This document shows, piece after piece, positions 10,091 to 18,222 of a stretch of DNA of 53,266 nt. Under the pieces are notes generated by a model that worked only from the letters and a program-made list of their open reading frames with translations, had not been told where the DNA came from and searched no databases. The translations under genes were made by a program, and so were the position numbers. Positions within the stretch are counted from its first letter, which is position 1, and each line of letters starts with the position of its first letter. Origin of the DNA: Rhodobacterales bacterium (lineage in GTDB: Bacteria > Pseudomonadota > Alphaproteobacteria > Rhodobacterales > Rhodobacteraceae); contig JAFLCY010000016.1 in assembly GCA_017303485.1 (NCBI GenBank), positions 1 to 53,266 on the forward strand, given 5' to 3'.

Positions 10091-10522
10091 TCAGTTCACC
10101 TTGCGGGCAGGCAGGAAGGGCAGGGGGGCAACCGGCAGGCCCTCCTCGATCATCGCCCGCGCCTCGTCCGGCTTCGCCTCGCCGTGGATCGCCCGCTCTG
10201 GCGCGTCGCCGGAATGGATGGCGCGGGCCTCGGCGGCGAAGTTCATCCCGACATATTCCGAGTTTTCCTCGATCTGGCGGCGCAGGGCGGTGATCCTTTC
10301 TTCGAGGTCGGACCCCGGGGCCGACAGGTCGGGCCGGGCGGGTGCGGCAGCCTTGCGGGCCGGGCGCACGGCAGGGGCCATCAGCTCTTTCTCCACCGCG
10401 CTGGAGCCGCAGACCGGGCAGGCCACCTGGCCAGCCGCAAGCAGGGCCGAGAATGCCTCGTCCCCCTTGAACCAGCTGTCGAAGCCGTGCCCGGCCCCGC
10501 ATTTCAGGCTGTAACGGATCAT
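10091..10522 (-). CDS. DUF1178 family protein
   Basis: A 143-residue cytoplasmic protein of the DUF1178 family, of unknown function. It begins MIRYSLKCGAGHGFDSWFKG and has a zinc-ribbon-like CPVCGS pair near residue 35, together with the early Cys8, a possible metal site. The middle is Ala/Pro-rich and variable; the end contains the conserved block VGMNFAAEARAIHSGDAPER followed by IHGEA. It lies between the NUDIX gene and the exported protein gene, all on the minus strand with short gaps, so they may share a transcript. Confidence 0.9.
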   Translation of the reverse strand: MIRYSLKCGAGHGFDSWFKGDEAFSALLAAGQVACPVCGSSAVEKELMAPAVRPARKAAAPARPDLSAPGSDLEERITALRRQIEENSEYVGMNFAAEARAIHSGDAPERAIHGEAKPDEARAMIEEGLPVAPLPFLPARKVN

Positions 10523-10577
10523 GCCCCGAAGTCCCGCAATCTGGACACAGGATTAGCTAAGCACTGCGTCGGAAAGG

Positions 10578-11111
10578 TCAATGGCCCTTTCGAGAGCCGC
10601 CCGCCCCGTTCGGTGTCGCATCGTCGTCATCTCCGCTGATCGGCGCTGCGCGGCCGCCAATCGGCGGCAGAAAGCCCGCGATGATCACCGACAAGTCCGG
10701 CTCGGCCACCAGCGTCGATGCCTCTGCCAGGGAAAACCACTTGCGCCGCCGTTCCTTCACCTCGGGAAAGGACTTGGCCAGCTTGTCGACGCGCATTCCG
10801 AATACTGCCACCGCACAAGGCACGCTTGAGGTCACCGACAGGCATTTCTGATAGCCGTAGCGTCCGATGCAGAGCGGGTTCATCAGGCCGGACGCCCCGG
10901 CCTCTTCCCAGGCTTCCTGCGCCGCCGCAGCCTCGGGTGACAGGCCGGGCATCGGCCAGCCTTTCGGTATCACCCAGCGCCCGGTATCCCTGCTGGTGAT
11001 CAGGAGAACCTCGGTCCCCTCATTGCCACGACGCCAGCACAGTGCCCCGTACTGCATCCGCGTACCGCCCGCGTCGGCACCTTGTGCCGTTATCTTGTCT
11101 TGCCAACCCAT
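10578..11111 (-). CDS. NUDIX hydrolase
   Basis: A 177-residue protein with a NUDIX domain like diphosphoinositol-polyphosphate or diadenosine phosphohydrolases of alphaproteobacteria. The box reads GWPMPGLSPEAAAAQEAWEEAG (about residues 51-72). The metal-binding EAWEEAG core is present, but the consensus first Glu is Leu and the consensus Arg is Gln. A TGRWVIPKGWP lead-in supports the assignment. I chose the start at 11111 (MGWQDKI); an upstream ATG at 11213 adds 34 residues reaching into the divergent promoter region. Substrate unknown. It is divergent from the glutathione peroxidase gene. Confidence 0.85.
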   Translation of the reverse strand: MGWQDKITAQGADAGGTRMQYGALCWRRGNEGTEVLLITSRDTGRWVIPKGWPMPGLSPEAAAAQEAWEEAGASGLMNPLCIGRYGYQKCLSVTSSVPCAVAVFGMRVDKLAKSFPEVKERRRKWFSLAEASTLVAEPDLSVIIAGFLPPIGGRAAPISGDDDDATPNGAGGSRKGH

Positions 11112-11219
11112 GTCACGCTCACTTGGCCGCCCGGTTCCCGGGTCTCGCCGCTGCCCGCTGTCCTCGCAAATGAATATGGCATGAGAATGGAGGAAATTAC
11201 AGTCATTTCCCAAGGAATT

Positions 11220-11235
11220 GACCGTCGAAACGGTC
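11220..11235. promoter_or_regulatory. Inverted repeat between divergent NUDIX and peroxidase genes
   Basis: GACCGT-CGAA-ACGGTC is a perfect 6-bp inverted repeat, 45 bases upstream of the peroxidase start. Just upstream, GAAAT (11193-11197) and ATTTC (11205-11209) form a second short inverted pair. These are candidate operators in the divergent intergenic region; no regulator is assigned. Confidence 0.35.
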
Positions 11236-11280
11236 GGATTATCTTACCTTTGCAGTCTTGCAGCGGATGGGGGCGACGGA

Positions 11281-11793
11281 ATGCGCGGTTTGATGGGTCT
11301 TCTGGCGCTTGTGATCGCCACTCCACTGACGGCGGGTGGGGGCTTCACCTTCGCCTCGATCGACGGCGGCGAGATCGCCCTGGACGACTGGCACGGCAGG
11401 CCGGTGCTGGTAGTGAACACCGCCTCGCTCTGCGGCTTTGCCGGGCAGTTCGACGGGTTGCAAGCCTTGCACGACCGCTTTGGAGACAGGGCGCTGATCC
11501 TCGCGGTGCCCTCGGATGACTTCAACCAGGAGCTTGCGGACGAGAAAGCGGTCAAGGACTACTGCGCGCTGACCTTCGACCTGACCCTGCCGATGACCGA
11601 GATCACCCATGTGAAGGGAGGCGAGGCCCACCCGTTCTATGCCTGGCTGCGGGAAGAGACGGGGTTCGTCCCCGGCTGGAACTTCAACAAGGTCCTGATC
11701 GCGCCCGATGGCAGCATCGCAGGAACCTTCGGCGCGCCGGTCAAACCGGAAAGCGACCAGATCGCGGGCCGGATCGAGGCGATGCTGGAATGA
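11281..11793 (+). CDS. Glutathione peroxidase family protein, exported
   Basis: A 170-residue thiol peroxidase. The first 18-20 residues form a signal peptide (MRGLMGLLALVIATPLTA). The peroxidatic Cys51 lies in NTASLCGFAGQF. The rest of the active site is recognisable: Gln83 in PSDDFNQELA, and Trp133 and Asn134 in GWNFNKVLI. The periplasmic location is unusual compared with the common cytoplasmic Gpx/BtuE enzymes and suggests it reduces lipid or hydrogen peroxide at the envelope, perhaps using a thioredoxin-like donor. I used the ATG at 11281, with a GGGGGCGACGG purine tract before it. The stop overlaps the next start by 4 bases. Confidence 0.9.
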   Translation: MRGLMGLLALVIATPLTAGGGFTFASIDGGEIALDDWHGRPVLVVNTASLCGFAGQFDGLQALHDRFGDRALILAVPSDDFNQELADEKAVKDYCALTFDLTLPMTEITHVKGGEAHPFYAWLREETGFVPGWNFNKVLIAPDGSIAGTFGAPVKPESDQIAGRIEAMLE

Positions 11794-12932
11794 TCGTCAC
11801 CCCGCCTCCCTCCGCGGTCGGGACGGCGGCACCGCCTTTGTTCATCGGTTCCGAGATCTATCGCGGCTCGTCCTACGGATCGCATCATCCGCTGCGCGTG
11901 CCCCGCGTCTCGACCGTTATGGACCTTGCGCGCGCCTTGGGCTGGCTGCCGCCCGAGCGGTTTCGCCAAAGCCCCCGCGCCAAGCCCGCCGCACTGGCGC
12001 TGTGGCACCAGCCAGACTACATCGCCGCCCTGCAGGCCGCCGAAACCCTGGGCGAGGCGACTGAGGAGATGCGCCATCGCTTCCACCTCGGCACGCTGTC
12101 GAACCCTGTCTTCCCGCAGGTCTACCGCCGCCCGGCCACCGGGGCCGGGGGTGTGATGCTCGCGGCCGAGATGCTGGCGCGCAGTCCGGGCACGATCCAT
12201 GTCCCCGGAGGCGGCACGCATCACGGGCTGCCGGGCCGGGCGAACGGGTTCTGCTACCTCAACGACGTGGTATTGGGGATCAGGGTCCTGCAACGCGGCG
12301 GGGTGGGGCGGATAGCCTATGTCGACCTGGACGCGCATCACTGCGACGGGGTGGAACTGGCCTTTTCCGGTGATCCGGGCGTCCGGATGATCTCGGTTCA
12401 CGAAGAGGGTCGCTGGCCCTTTACCGGCGCTCTGGCCGATACCGCCGGGGAAAGCGCCTTCAACCTTCCGGTGCCGAAGGGCTACAACGACAGCGAGGCG
12501 CGGGCGGTGCTGGACGGCATGATCCTGCCCCGCGTCGCAGAGTTCAGACCAGAGGCGTTGGTCCTGCAATGCGGTGCCGACAGTCTGCTTGAAGATCCGC
12601 TCTCGCGTCTTGCCCTGTCCAACCGTGCCTATCTGGAGGCGATCCGCGCCCTTCTGCCCCTTGCGCCCCGCGTCCTCGTACTTGGCGGCGGCGGCTACAA
12701 TCCATGGTCGGTCGGGCGGCTCTGGACGGCGATCTGGGGCCTGCTGGCGGGGCACGAGTTGCCTGACCGCCTGCCCGGGCCTGCCTCCGATGTTCTGAGC
12801 ACACTCGGCTGGAACGGCGGAGGCCGCGCTCCGCCCGGGCCTGCGCTTCTGGAAACCCTGCTTGATCCCCCGCGCGAAGGCCCGGTCCGCGTGGACATTC
12901 GCGACCGGCTGGTCGTGCTGGAGCGGCGATGA
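11790..12932 (+). CDS. Histone-deacetylase-family hydrolase (AcuC/acetylpolyamine amidohydrolase-like)
   Basis: A 380-residue zinc deacetylase of the arginase/deacetylase fold. Motifs are HVPGGGTHHG (about residues 137-146), the metal ligands in YVDLDAHHCDGVE (about 174-186), the later Asp ligand in QCGADSLLEDPL, and GGGGYN carrying the catalytic Tyr. Bacterial members deacetylate proteins (AcuC) or small molecules such as acetylated polyamines; the substrate cannot be read here. It overlaps the peroxidase gene by ATGA and thpR by 4 bases, so the three are one operon. Confidence 0.88.
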   Translation: MIVTPPPSAVGTAAPPLFIGSEIYRGSSYGSHHPLRVPRVSTVMDLARALGWLPPERFRQSPRAKPAALALWHQPDYIAALQAAETLGEATEEMRHRFHLGTLSNPVFPQVYRRPATGAGGVMLAAEMLARSPGTIHVPGGGTHHGLPGRANGFCYLNDVVLGIRVLQRGGVGRIAYVDLDAHHCDGVELAFSGDPGVRMISVHEEGRWPFTGALADTAGESAFNLPVPKGYNDSEARAVLDGMILPRVAEFRPEALVLQCGADSLLEDPLSRLALSNRAYLEAIRALLPLAPRVLVLGGGGYNPWSVGRLWTAIWGLLAGHELPDRLPGPASDVLSTLGWNGGGRAPPGPALLETLLDPPREGPVRVDIRDRLVVLERR

Positions 12933-13471
12933 TCCGCGCCTTCCTCGGCATCGACCTGCCGCTCGCCGTCCGTGGCGCGCTTCAGGTGCAACAGTTCCTG
13001 TTGCCGCTGCCGCGGAAGGTGGAACCGGAGACGCTTCACCTCACGCTCGTCTTCCTCGGCGATTGCCCCGAACCCGCGCTGGAAGCCGCCCACGAAGGCT
13101 TCCAGGCCCTGCGCGCCCCGCGTTTCAATCTTTCGCTCCGGGGCCTTGGAATCTTCGGCAAGGACAGGCCCCGCACCGCATGGGCCGGGCTCGCCCCCTC
13201 GCCAGACCTTATGCACCTGCAGGCCAGGGTCGAGACCATCGCCCGCCGGGCCGGTTGTCCGGTCGATGCGCGCAAGTTTACGCCTCACGTAACGCTGGGG
13301 CGCTTCTCGCCTCCCGCTCCGCCCGATGCGATGCGTCTGGAACGCGCCGTCGCGATGGGCGCCGGCTTTCGCACCGACCCCTGGGAGGTCGCCGAGCTGA
13401 CCCTCTGGCGCAGCCACCTGACCGGCAAGGCCCCGCGCTACGAGGTGCTGGCCCGCTACCCGCTGGCTTGA
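12929..13471 (+). CDS. thpR: RNA 2',3'-cyclic phosphodiesterase
   Basis: A 180-residue 2H phosphoesterase (ThpR/LigT family) acting on 2',3'-cyclic phosphate RNA ends. Both HxTx signature motifs are present, HLTLVFLG (about residue 37) and HVTLGRF (about residue 117), and the family's size and FLGIDLP opening match. It is the last gene of the peroxidase/deacetylase/thpR overlap unit; neuB begins 48 bases later. Confidence 0.92.
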   Translation: MIRAFLGIDLPLAVRGALQVQQFLLPLPRKVEPETLHLTLVFLGDCPEPALEAAHEGFQALRAPRFNLSLRGLGIFGKDRPRTAWAGLAPSPDLMHLQARVETIARRAGCPVDARKFTPHVTLGRFSPPAPPDAMRLERAVAMGAGFRTDPWEVAELTLWRSHLTGKAPRYEVLARYPLA

Positions 13472-13519
13472 CAGGCACGTCGCCCTGACGCACCACGGGG
13501 CCAAGCCAAGGAGTGCCCC

Positions 13520-14548
13520 ATGAAGATCGCCCACCGCGAGATCGGCCCGAACCATCCGCCCCTCGTCATCGCCGAGATCGGCATCAACCACGGCGGCGAC
13601 CTTGCCGTGGCGAAGGAAATGGTGCGCCTCGCCGCCGGGGCAGGCTGCGAGATGATCAAGCACCAGACCCATATCATCGAAGACGAGATGACGGATGAGG
13701 CGAAACAGATTTTCCCGCCGAATGCCGATGTCTCGATCTGGCACGTCATGGAAGCTTGCGCGCTGAAGCTGGACGAAGAGGCGGAACTGAAGCGCTATAC
13801 CGAAAGCCTCGGCCTGATCTGGATTTCGACGCCGTTCTCCCGCGCCGCCGCCGACTGGCTGGAGACGCAGGACGTCCCCGCCTACAAGATCGGGAGCGGT
13901 GAGGCCGACAACCTGCCGCTGATCCGGCACATCGCCCGCAAGGGCAAGCCGGTGATCCTGTCGACGGGCATGCAAACCATTGAAACCATTCGCGCCTCTG
14001 TCGACATACTCGATCAGGCCGGGGTGGAGTATGCGCTTCTGGAATGCACCAACCTTTACCCCAGCCCCGCGGAAATCGTCTCCCTGCGCGGGGTGACCGA
14101 GCTGAAGCAAGCCTTCCCGAAGGCGGTTGTCGGCTTCTCCGACCACTCTATCGGGCCGGAGATGGCGCTGGCCTCCGTCGCTCTGGGTGCAAGCATCCTG
14201 GAACGCCACTACACCGACAGCCGCTACCGCAAGGGGCCGGACATCATCAACTCGATGGACCCGGCGGAACTGCGCTTCCTGATCGACCGCTCGAAGGAGA
14301 TATGGATCGCCGCCAACAATCCGAAGCAACGCACCGCGCCCGAGGAAGACGTCTACCGCTTCGCCCGCGGTTCGGTGGTGGCGGACAGGGACTTGCCGCT
14401 GGGCCATGTGATCCACGAGACCGACATCTGGGCCCGCCGCCCGGGCTCCGGGGAGATCGCGGCCTATGATTTCGACAAGGTGGTGGGGAAGCGGCTGACC
14501 CGCGCGGTGACGCGGAACACGCAGCTCAAATGGAGCGATCTGGCGTGA
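13520..14548 (+). CDS. neuB: N-acetylneuraminate/nonulosonate synthase
   Basis: This enzyme condenses phosphoenolpyruvate with ManNAc or a related sugar to make a nine-carbon nonulosonic acid. The 342-residue protein has the TIM-barrel NeuB domain (residues 1-280) with AEIGINHGGD, STPFSRAAADWL, KIGSGEADNLPL, LSTGMQT, GFSDHSIG and ILERHYTDSR, and a C-terminal SAF antifreeze-like domain from about residue 285 (RGSVVADRDLPLGHVI). AAGGAG precedes the ATG. Sequence alone does not separate Neu5Ac, legionaminate or related products. Its 3' end overlaps the convergent pyruvyltransferase gene by 23 bases. Confidence 0.92.
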   Translation: MKIAHREIGPNHPPLVIAEIGINHGGDLAVAKEMVRLAAGAGCEMIKHQTHIIEDEMTDEAKQIFPPNADVSIWHVMEACALKLDEEAELKRYTESLGLIWISTPFSRAAADWLETQDVPAYKIGSGEADNLPLIRHIARKGKPVILSTGMQTIETIRASVDILDQAGVEYALLECTNLYPSPAEIVSLRGVTELKQAFPKAVVGFSDHSIGPEMALASVALGASILERHYTDSRYRKGPDIINSMDPAELRFLIDRSKEIWIAANNPKQRTAPEEDVYRFARGSVVADRDLPLGHVIHETDIWARRPGSGEIAAYDFDKVVGKRLTRAVTRNTQLKWSDLA

Positions 14549-15554
14549 GCGCAGCGATGCGGTCGAAAAGCACCGCGCCTGTTTCACGCCAGCGCGACAG
14601 GCTTGCGTCAATGGCGGCGCGCTCCGTGTCGCTGTAGTCCCAGTCGCGTTCGGCAAGGGTGGCTTGCGTCAGGCCTGACAGGGCGCGCAGCCGGTCGGGG
14701 TCAAGCCCGATATCCTTGATCAGCGCCTCGATCTTCCAGCTGTTCGAGCTTACGGCAATGAACGGCGTGCCCGACAGGACCGCCAGGCAGACTGCGTGAA
14801 AGCGGCCTGTCACCGCAAGTTTGTGTCGCGACAGTTCGGTCAGGAACCCCAGGTCGTCACTCAGGAACCGGGTTTCGGGGAACCGGGCCTGGAACCGGTG
14901 GTTCCGCCAGGCCGTACTGCGTGCCCGCAGCCAGCGCCGCCAGCCGGTGAGCCGGGCCGGCATCGACTTGATCTCGGTTGTGACCGGCACGAAATCATGC
15001 CCACCCTGCCGCGCGAAACGCGCCAGCGCCTCGGTGACCTCGCCATGCACCGAACAGCCCACCATGACGCCGGATCGCGCGGCGGACGTCACATCCCAGG
15101 GGAGGAACATCGACAGGTCGCCAAGACAGGTGACCTCGCGCCCGGTGGCCTTTGCCAGGTCGCCCGCAGAATGGCCGTCGCGGCAGGCAAGAATGTCGAA
15201 ACCGCCCGCCAGATCAGCCCAGTCGCCCGGGTTGTCCTGCCACAGAGCATTGATCAGCGCCACGCGCCCGCCGCGCGCCTTGACCCGCGCCCCGGCTTCC
15301 AGCAGCCAGCGGCCCCGGCGCTTGCCATGGTGAAGCGTGCCTTCGCCATTGATCACGACCACGTCGGCGGCGTCGATCCGGGCGGTCAGACCGGCGTCAC
15401 GCCGCCAGTCGGTGCCGACCTTGATCGACGGCAGGTCCGGCATCCCGCGCCGCGCCAGTTCGGCACGAATGGTCCGCATCACCCGCATGCAACCGAAATG
15501 CGTGGCGCCTTCGTCGGTGTCGTTCACCAGCAGGACGCGGGGCGCAGCCGTCAT
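14526..15554 (-). CDS. Polysaccharide pyruvyl transferase family protein
   Basis: A 342-residue protein of the WcaK/CsaB-type polysaccharide pyruvyltransferase family, which adds ketal pyruvate to surface-glycan sugars from phosphoenolpyruvate. Supporting motifs are VVINGEGTLHHG (about residues 66-77), ACRDGHSAG and the C-terminal TGRFHAVCLAVLSGTPFIA then SSNSWKIEAL. Position inside a nonulosonate locus fits envelope-glycan decoration. It overlaps neuB at its 3' end and the methyltransferase stop at its 5' end, so it is co-transcribed with the methyltransferase. Confidence 0.85.
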   Translation of the reverse strand: MTAAPRVLLVNDTDEGATHFGCMRVMRTIRAELARRGMPDLPSIKVGTDWRRDAGLTARIDAADVVVINGEGTLHHGKRRGRWLLEAGARVKARGGRVALINALWQDNPGDWADLAGGFDILACRDGHSAGDLAKATGREVTCLGDLSMFLPWDVTSAARSGVMVGCSVHGEVTEALARFARQGGHDFVPVTTEIKSMPARLTGWRRWLRARSTAWRNHRFQARFPETRFLSDDLGFLTELSRHKLAVTGRFHAVCLAVLSGTPFIAVSSNSWKIEALIKDIGLDPDRLRALSGLTQATLAERDWDYSDTERAAIDASLSRWRETGAVLFDRIAALTPDRSI

Positions 15555-16213
15555 GCGCGCTCGAGACGGAAGAAATAGTTCACCCGGGCGTTCCGGCGCA
15601 TGATCTCGCGCCGGTCGACCACGCGCCAGCCAAGCCGGGTGAGTTCGGCCAGGAAGGCGGCTTCGGGATGGACGTGCTGCATGGGCTTGTTGCGCGCGCG
15701 CCAGTTGATCACCGCCAGCGAAAGACCATACCAGAGCCGCCGCAATGGCCCCGCCGCTTCGGGAACCAGGCTGGCACCAAGGATCATGCGCGGCGAGCCA
15801 AGCGCGGTCAGCCGCTCCAGCGCCCGGACCGCATCGGGGAAGGCGACCCAGTTCAGGAAGCGGATGCAGACGGTCAGATCAGGGGCGGGCTGCATCGGCG
15901 AAAGGTCGAATATGCTGGCACGGACCAGCGTGTAGGCCCCCTGGCGGTCCTTCGGCAGTTCGGCAACCTTGGCGGCTGCCTCGTCCAGCATCCCTTGCGA
16001 CAGGTCGACGGCGGTCACGGTCGCGCCAATGGCCTCGTACTCCGCGATCCAGCGGCCGGTCCCGAACGGGCAGTCCAGCACGGTTCTGGCGTCAAGGTCG
16101 GCCAGCATCGCCTTCATCGCCGCAACTTCCCGCTGCCAGCGCTTTGATGCGGCGCGGCGGGCATCGTAATTGCGCGCCCTGTCGCCCGAATAGGCTTCGA
16201 CCAGCTTGTCCAT
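15551..16213 (-). CDS. Class I SAM-dependent methyltransferase
   Basis: A 220-residue methyltransferase. Motif I is VLDCPFGTGRW (about residues 42-52), followed by the acidic ribose-binding VTAVDLSQGMLDEA and a motif-IV-like DLTVCIRFLNW. The substrate is unknown; the neighbours suggest a sugar or glycan. Two adjacent ATG codons (16216 and 16213) lie after a GGGGCG tract and I used the second. It starts 8-11 bases after the ParB-like gene's stop and overlaps the pyruvyltransferase start, so these three minus-strand genes form one transcription unit. Confidence 0.85.
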   Translation of the reverse strand: MDKLVEAYSGDRARNYDARRAASKRWQREVAAMKAMLADLDARTVLDCPFGTGRWIAEYEAIGATVTAVDLSQGMLDEAAAKVAELPKDRQGAYTLVRASIFDLSPMQPAPDLTVCIRFLNWVAFPDAVRALERLTALGSPRMILGASLVPEAAGPLRRLWYGLSLAVINWRARNKPMQHVHPEAAFLAELTRLGWRVVDRREIMRRNARVNYFFRLERA

Positions 16214-16223
16214 CATCGCCCCG

Positions 16224-16970
16224 TCACTGCATCCGGCCCCGGATATAGGCTTCGAGAATTTCCTTCGCCAGCGAGAATTCCATCGCTCCGGCACGCACCA
16301 GCGGCCAACGGGCGGAATCCGCCGCATGGACCATGCGGGGAAACGAGGGTCGGAAGGCAACTGGAATGCGGTCACGACCAAGCGCGGTAAGGACTGCCGC
16401 ACGATGCTTGCCGCCCCGCACGAAGAAGGCCGCACTCGCGCCGTCGTTCAGAATGTATCCCTCGATATCCCCATGGGCATCGGGATCGTAGCCGTTCTGT
16501 TCGACCGCGGCCCGCAGCCGCTGCAAGCGGTCCATCTCCAACCCGATCTTCTGGGCGGTCACGGGCCCGTAGAAGCTGACCCCGTGTTCGGCAGGCAACG
16601 ACAGCTCGCCCGGCGGCGGGGTCCGAACGCGCCGCCCGTACCAGGGGATTTCCCAGGGCGGCAGGTCCGCTCCGCTGCGACCACCCGCATCCAGGCCGTA
16701 ATACTCGCTGATCGTCCGTGGCTGGCACGTCGCATAGAACCGGCGCAGCGCGGCCTCGCCCTCGGTCAGCGCTGCGACGAAGGGATGGTCCGGGCCATAG
16801 ACGAAGGCTCCCTGCATCCGCAGCAATCCCGGGGGCACCATCAGCCGCAGCGGGGGGCGGTCGATCCAGTGCGCAAGCTCCACCAGATCGTCCGGCGTGC
16901 TGACCTCCACCTCGCGGCGTGGGCGCAGCTTTCGGCCGAGTCTGGAACGCAGGGATTGCAGCATCGCCAT
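16224..16970 (-). CDS. Uncharacterised protein with ParB/sulfiredoxin-like C-terminal domain
   Basis: A 248-residue protein. The N-terminal half (basic start, then STPDDLVELAHWIDRPPLRL and WEIPWYGRR) is not recognised. The C-terminal third has GDIEGYILNDG followed by FFVRGGKHRAAVLTALGRDR, which resembles the GxxRxxA pocket of the ParB/Srx fold; some such proteins bind or hydrolyse nucleotides. It is first in the unit with the methyltransferase and pyruvyltransferase and divergent from neuC. The start at 16970 (MAMLQSL) was preferred to 17027. A role in glycan synthesis is guilt by association only. Confidence 0.6.
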   Translation of the reverse strand: MAMLQSLRSRLGRKLRPRREVEVSTPDDLVELAHWIDRPPLRLMVPPGLLRMQGAFVYGPDHPFVAALTEGEAALRRFYATCQPRTISEYYGLDAGGRSGADLPPWEIPWYGRRVRTPPPGELSLPAEHGVSFYGPVTAQKIGLEMDRLQRLRAAVEQNGYDPDAHGDIEGYILNDGASAAFFVRGGKHRAAVLTALGRDRIPVAFRPSFPRMVHAADSARWPLVRAGAMEFSLAKEILEAYIRGRMQ

Positions 16971-17082
16971 CTCGGACCGCAGGTTGCACCACCTGCCAAG
17001 GTTATGCCGCCGCCCTCCGGGGTGCAATCCGCACAGCTCTGCCTTGCGTCGCGTTTGTCCGGGGGGTTAGACAGGCCTACCC

Positions 17083-18222
17083 ATGACCGCAGCTGCATCC
17101 ATGACCCGCCACCTCCTCTTCCTCACCGGCACCCGTGCCGATTTCGGCAAGCTGGAACCGCTCGCCGTCGCTGCACGCGATGCGGGGTATCGCGTCACCT
17201 TCTTCGTCACCGGCATGCATATGATGGACCGTTATGGCCTGACCCGGAACGAGGTGCGGCGCATGCCGGGGGTCGAGGTGCATGAATTCGTCAACCAGGA
17301 CGAGGGCGATCCGCAGGATATTGTCCTTGCCCGCACGGTCACCGGCTTCTCCGCCTATGTCCGCGAAACGAAGCCCGACCTGATCCTCCTCCACGGCGAC
17401 CGGATCGAGGCGCTGGCCGGTGCCCTCGTCGCCGCGACCAACTACGTCCGCTCGGCCCATGTCGAGGGCGGCGAGGTCTCGGGCACGATCGACGAGGTCT
17501 TCCGTCACTGCAACACCAAGCTTTGCACCTACCATTTCGTCTCTTCCGAAACCGCCGCCCAGCGGGTCCGGGCCCTTGGCGAACCGGACGAGACCATCCA
17601 TGTCATCGGCTCGCCCGAGCTTGACTTCCACGCCCGTCCCTCTGGTGTCACGCTGGAGGAGGTCCGCGCCCGCTATGCCATTCCGTTCAGCGACTACGGC
17701 ATCGCGACCTTCCATCCGGTGACCAGTGAACAGGGCACGATTGGCCAGCAGGCAGCCCAACTGTTCGAAGCCCTTGCGGACAGCGGCCGCAACTTCGTCA
17801 CCATCGCCCCGAACAACGACCCCGGCAGCGCGGCGATCTTCAAGGTGCTGGAAAACCTGCCGAAAGACCGCTTCCGCCTGCTCCCCTCGATGCGGTTCGC
17901 CCATTTCTCGGAACTGATGAAGAACGCCGCCTGCATGGTCGGCAATTCCAGCGCCGGGGTGCGCGAGGCGCCCTTCCTCGGCCTGCCATCGCTCGACATC
18001 GGCACAAGGCAGTCCAACCGCTCCGACGCGCCCTCTGTCACCGCTTGCGATGCGGCCGACCGGCAGGCGATCCTTGGTTTTCTCAAGACTCACTGGGGCC
18101 GCCAGGCCACGCCCCATGACGGCTTCGGCCAGGGCAGCGCCGCCGAGCGGTATGTCCAGGTCCTTGCCCGGCCCGACTTCTGGACCCTCAGCCTGCAAAA
18201 GGCCTTCCGTGACATCGGCTAG
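17083..18222 (+). CDS. neuC: UDP-N-acetylglucosamine 2-epimerase (hydrolysing)
   Basis: A NeuC-type enzyme converting UDP-GlcNAc (or a UDP-bacillosamine derivative) to free ManNAc-type sugar, the substrate of NeuB. The 379-residue protein has the GT-B-fold epimerase motifs TGTRADFGKLEPL, LLHGDRIEALAGA, HVEGGEVSGTIDE, FHPVTSEQ, NNDPGS and GNSSAGVREAPFLGLP. An alternative start is the ATG at 17101 (MTRHLLFLTG). It is divergent from the ParB-like gene, and its end overlaps the first GT30 gene by 14 bases, so epimerase and glycosyltransferases are coupled. Confidence 0.92.
   Translation: MTAAASMTRHLLFLTGTRADFGKLEPLAVAARDAGYRVTFFVTGMHMMDRYGLTRNEVRRMPGVEVHEFVNQDEGDPQDIVLARTVTGFSAYVRETKPDLILLHGDRIEALAGALVAATNYVRSAHVEGGEVSGTIDEVFRHCNTKLCTYHFVSSETAAQRVRALGEPDETIHVIGSPELDFHARPSGVTLEEVRARYAIPFSDYGIATFHPVTSEQGTIGQQAAQLFEALADSGRNFVTIAPNNDPGSAAIFKVLENLPKDRFRLLPSMRFAHFSELMKNAACMVGNSSAGVREAPFLGLPSLDIGTRQSNRSDAPSVTACDAADRQAILGFLKTHWGRQATPHDGFGQGSAAERYVQVLARPDFWTLSLQKAFRDIG

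Noticed and set aside
12695-14656. A 653-codon open frame on the minus strand
   Set aside because: It runs antisense through the deacetylase, thpR and neuB genes, has no family motifs and a biased composition. Long antisense frames are expected in this GC-rich DNA.
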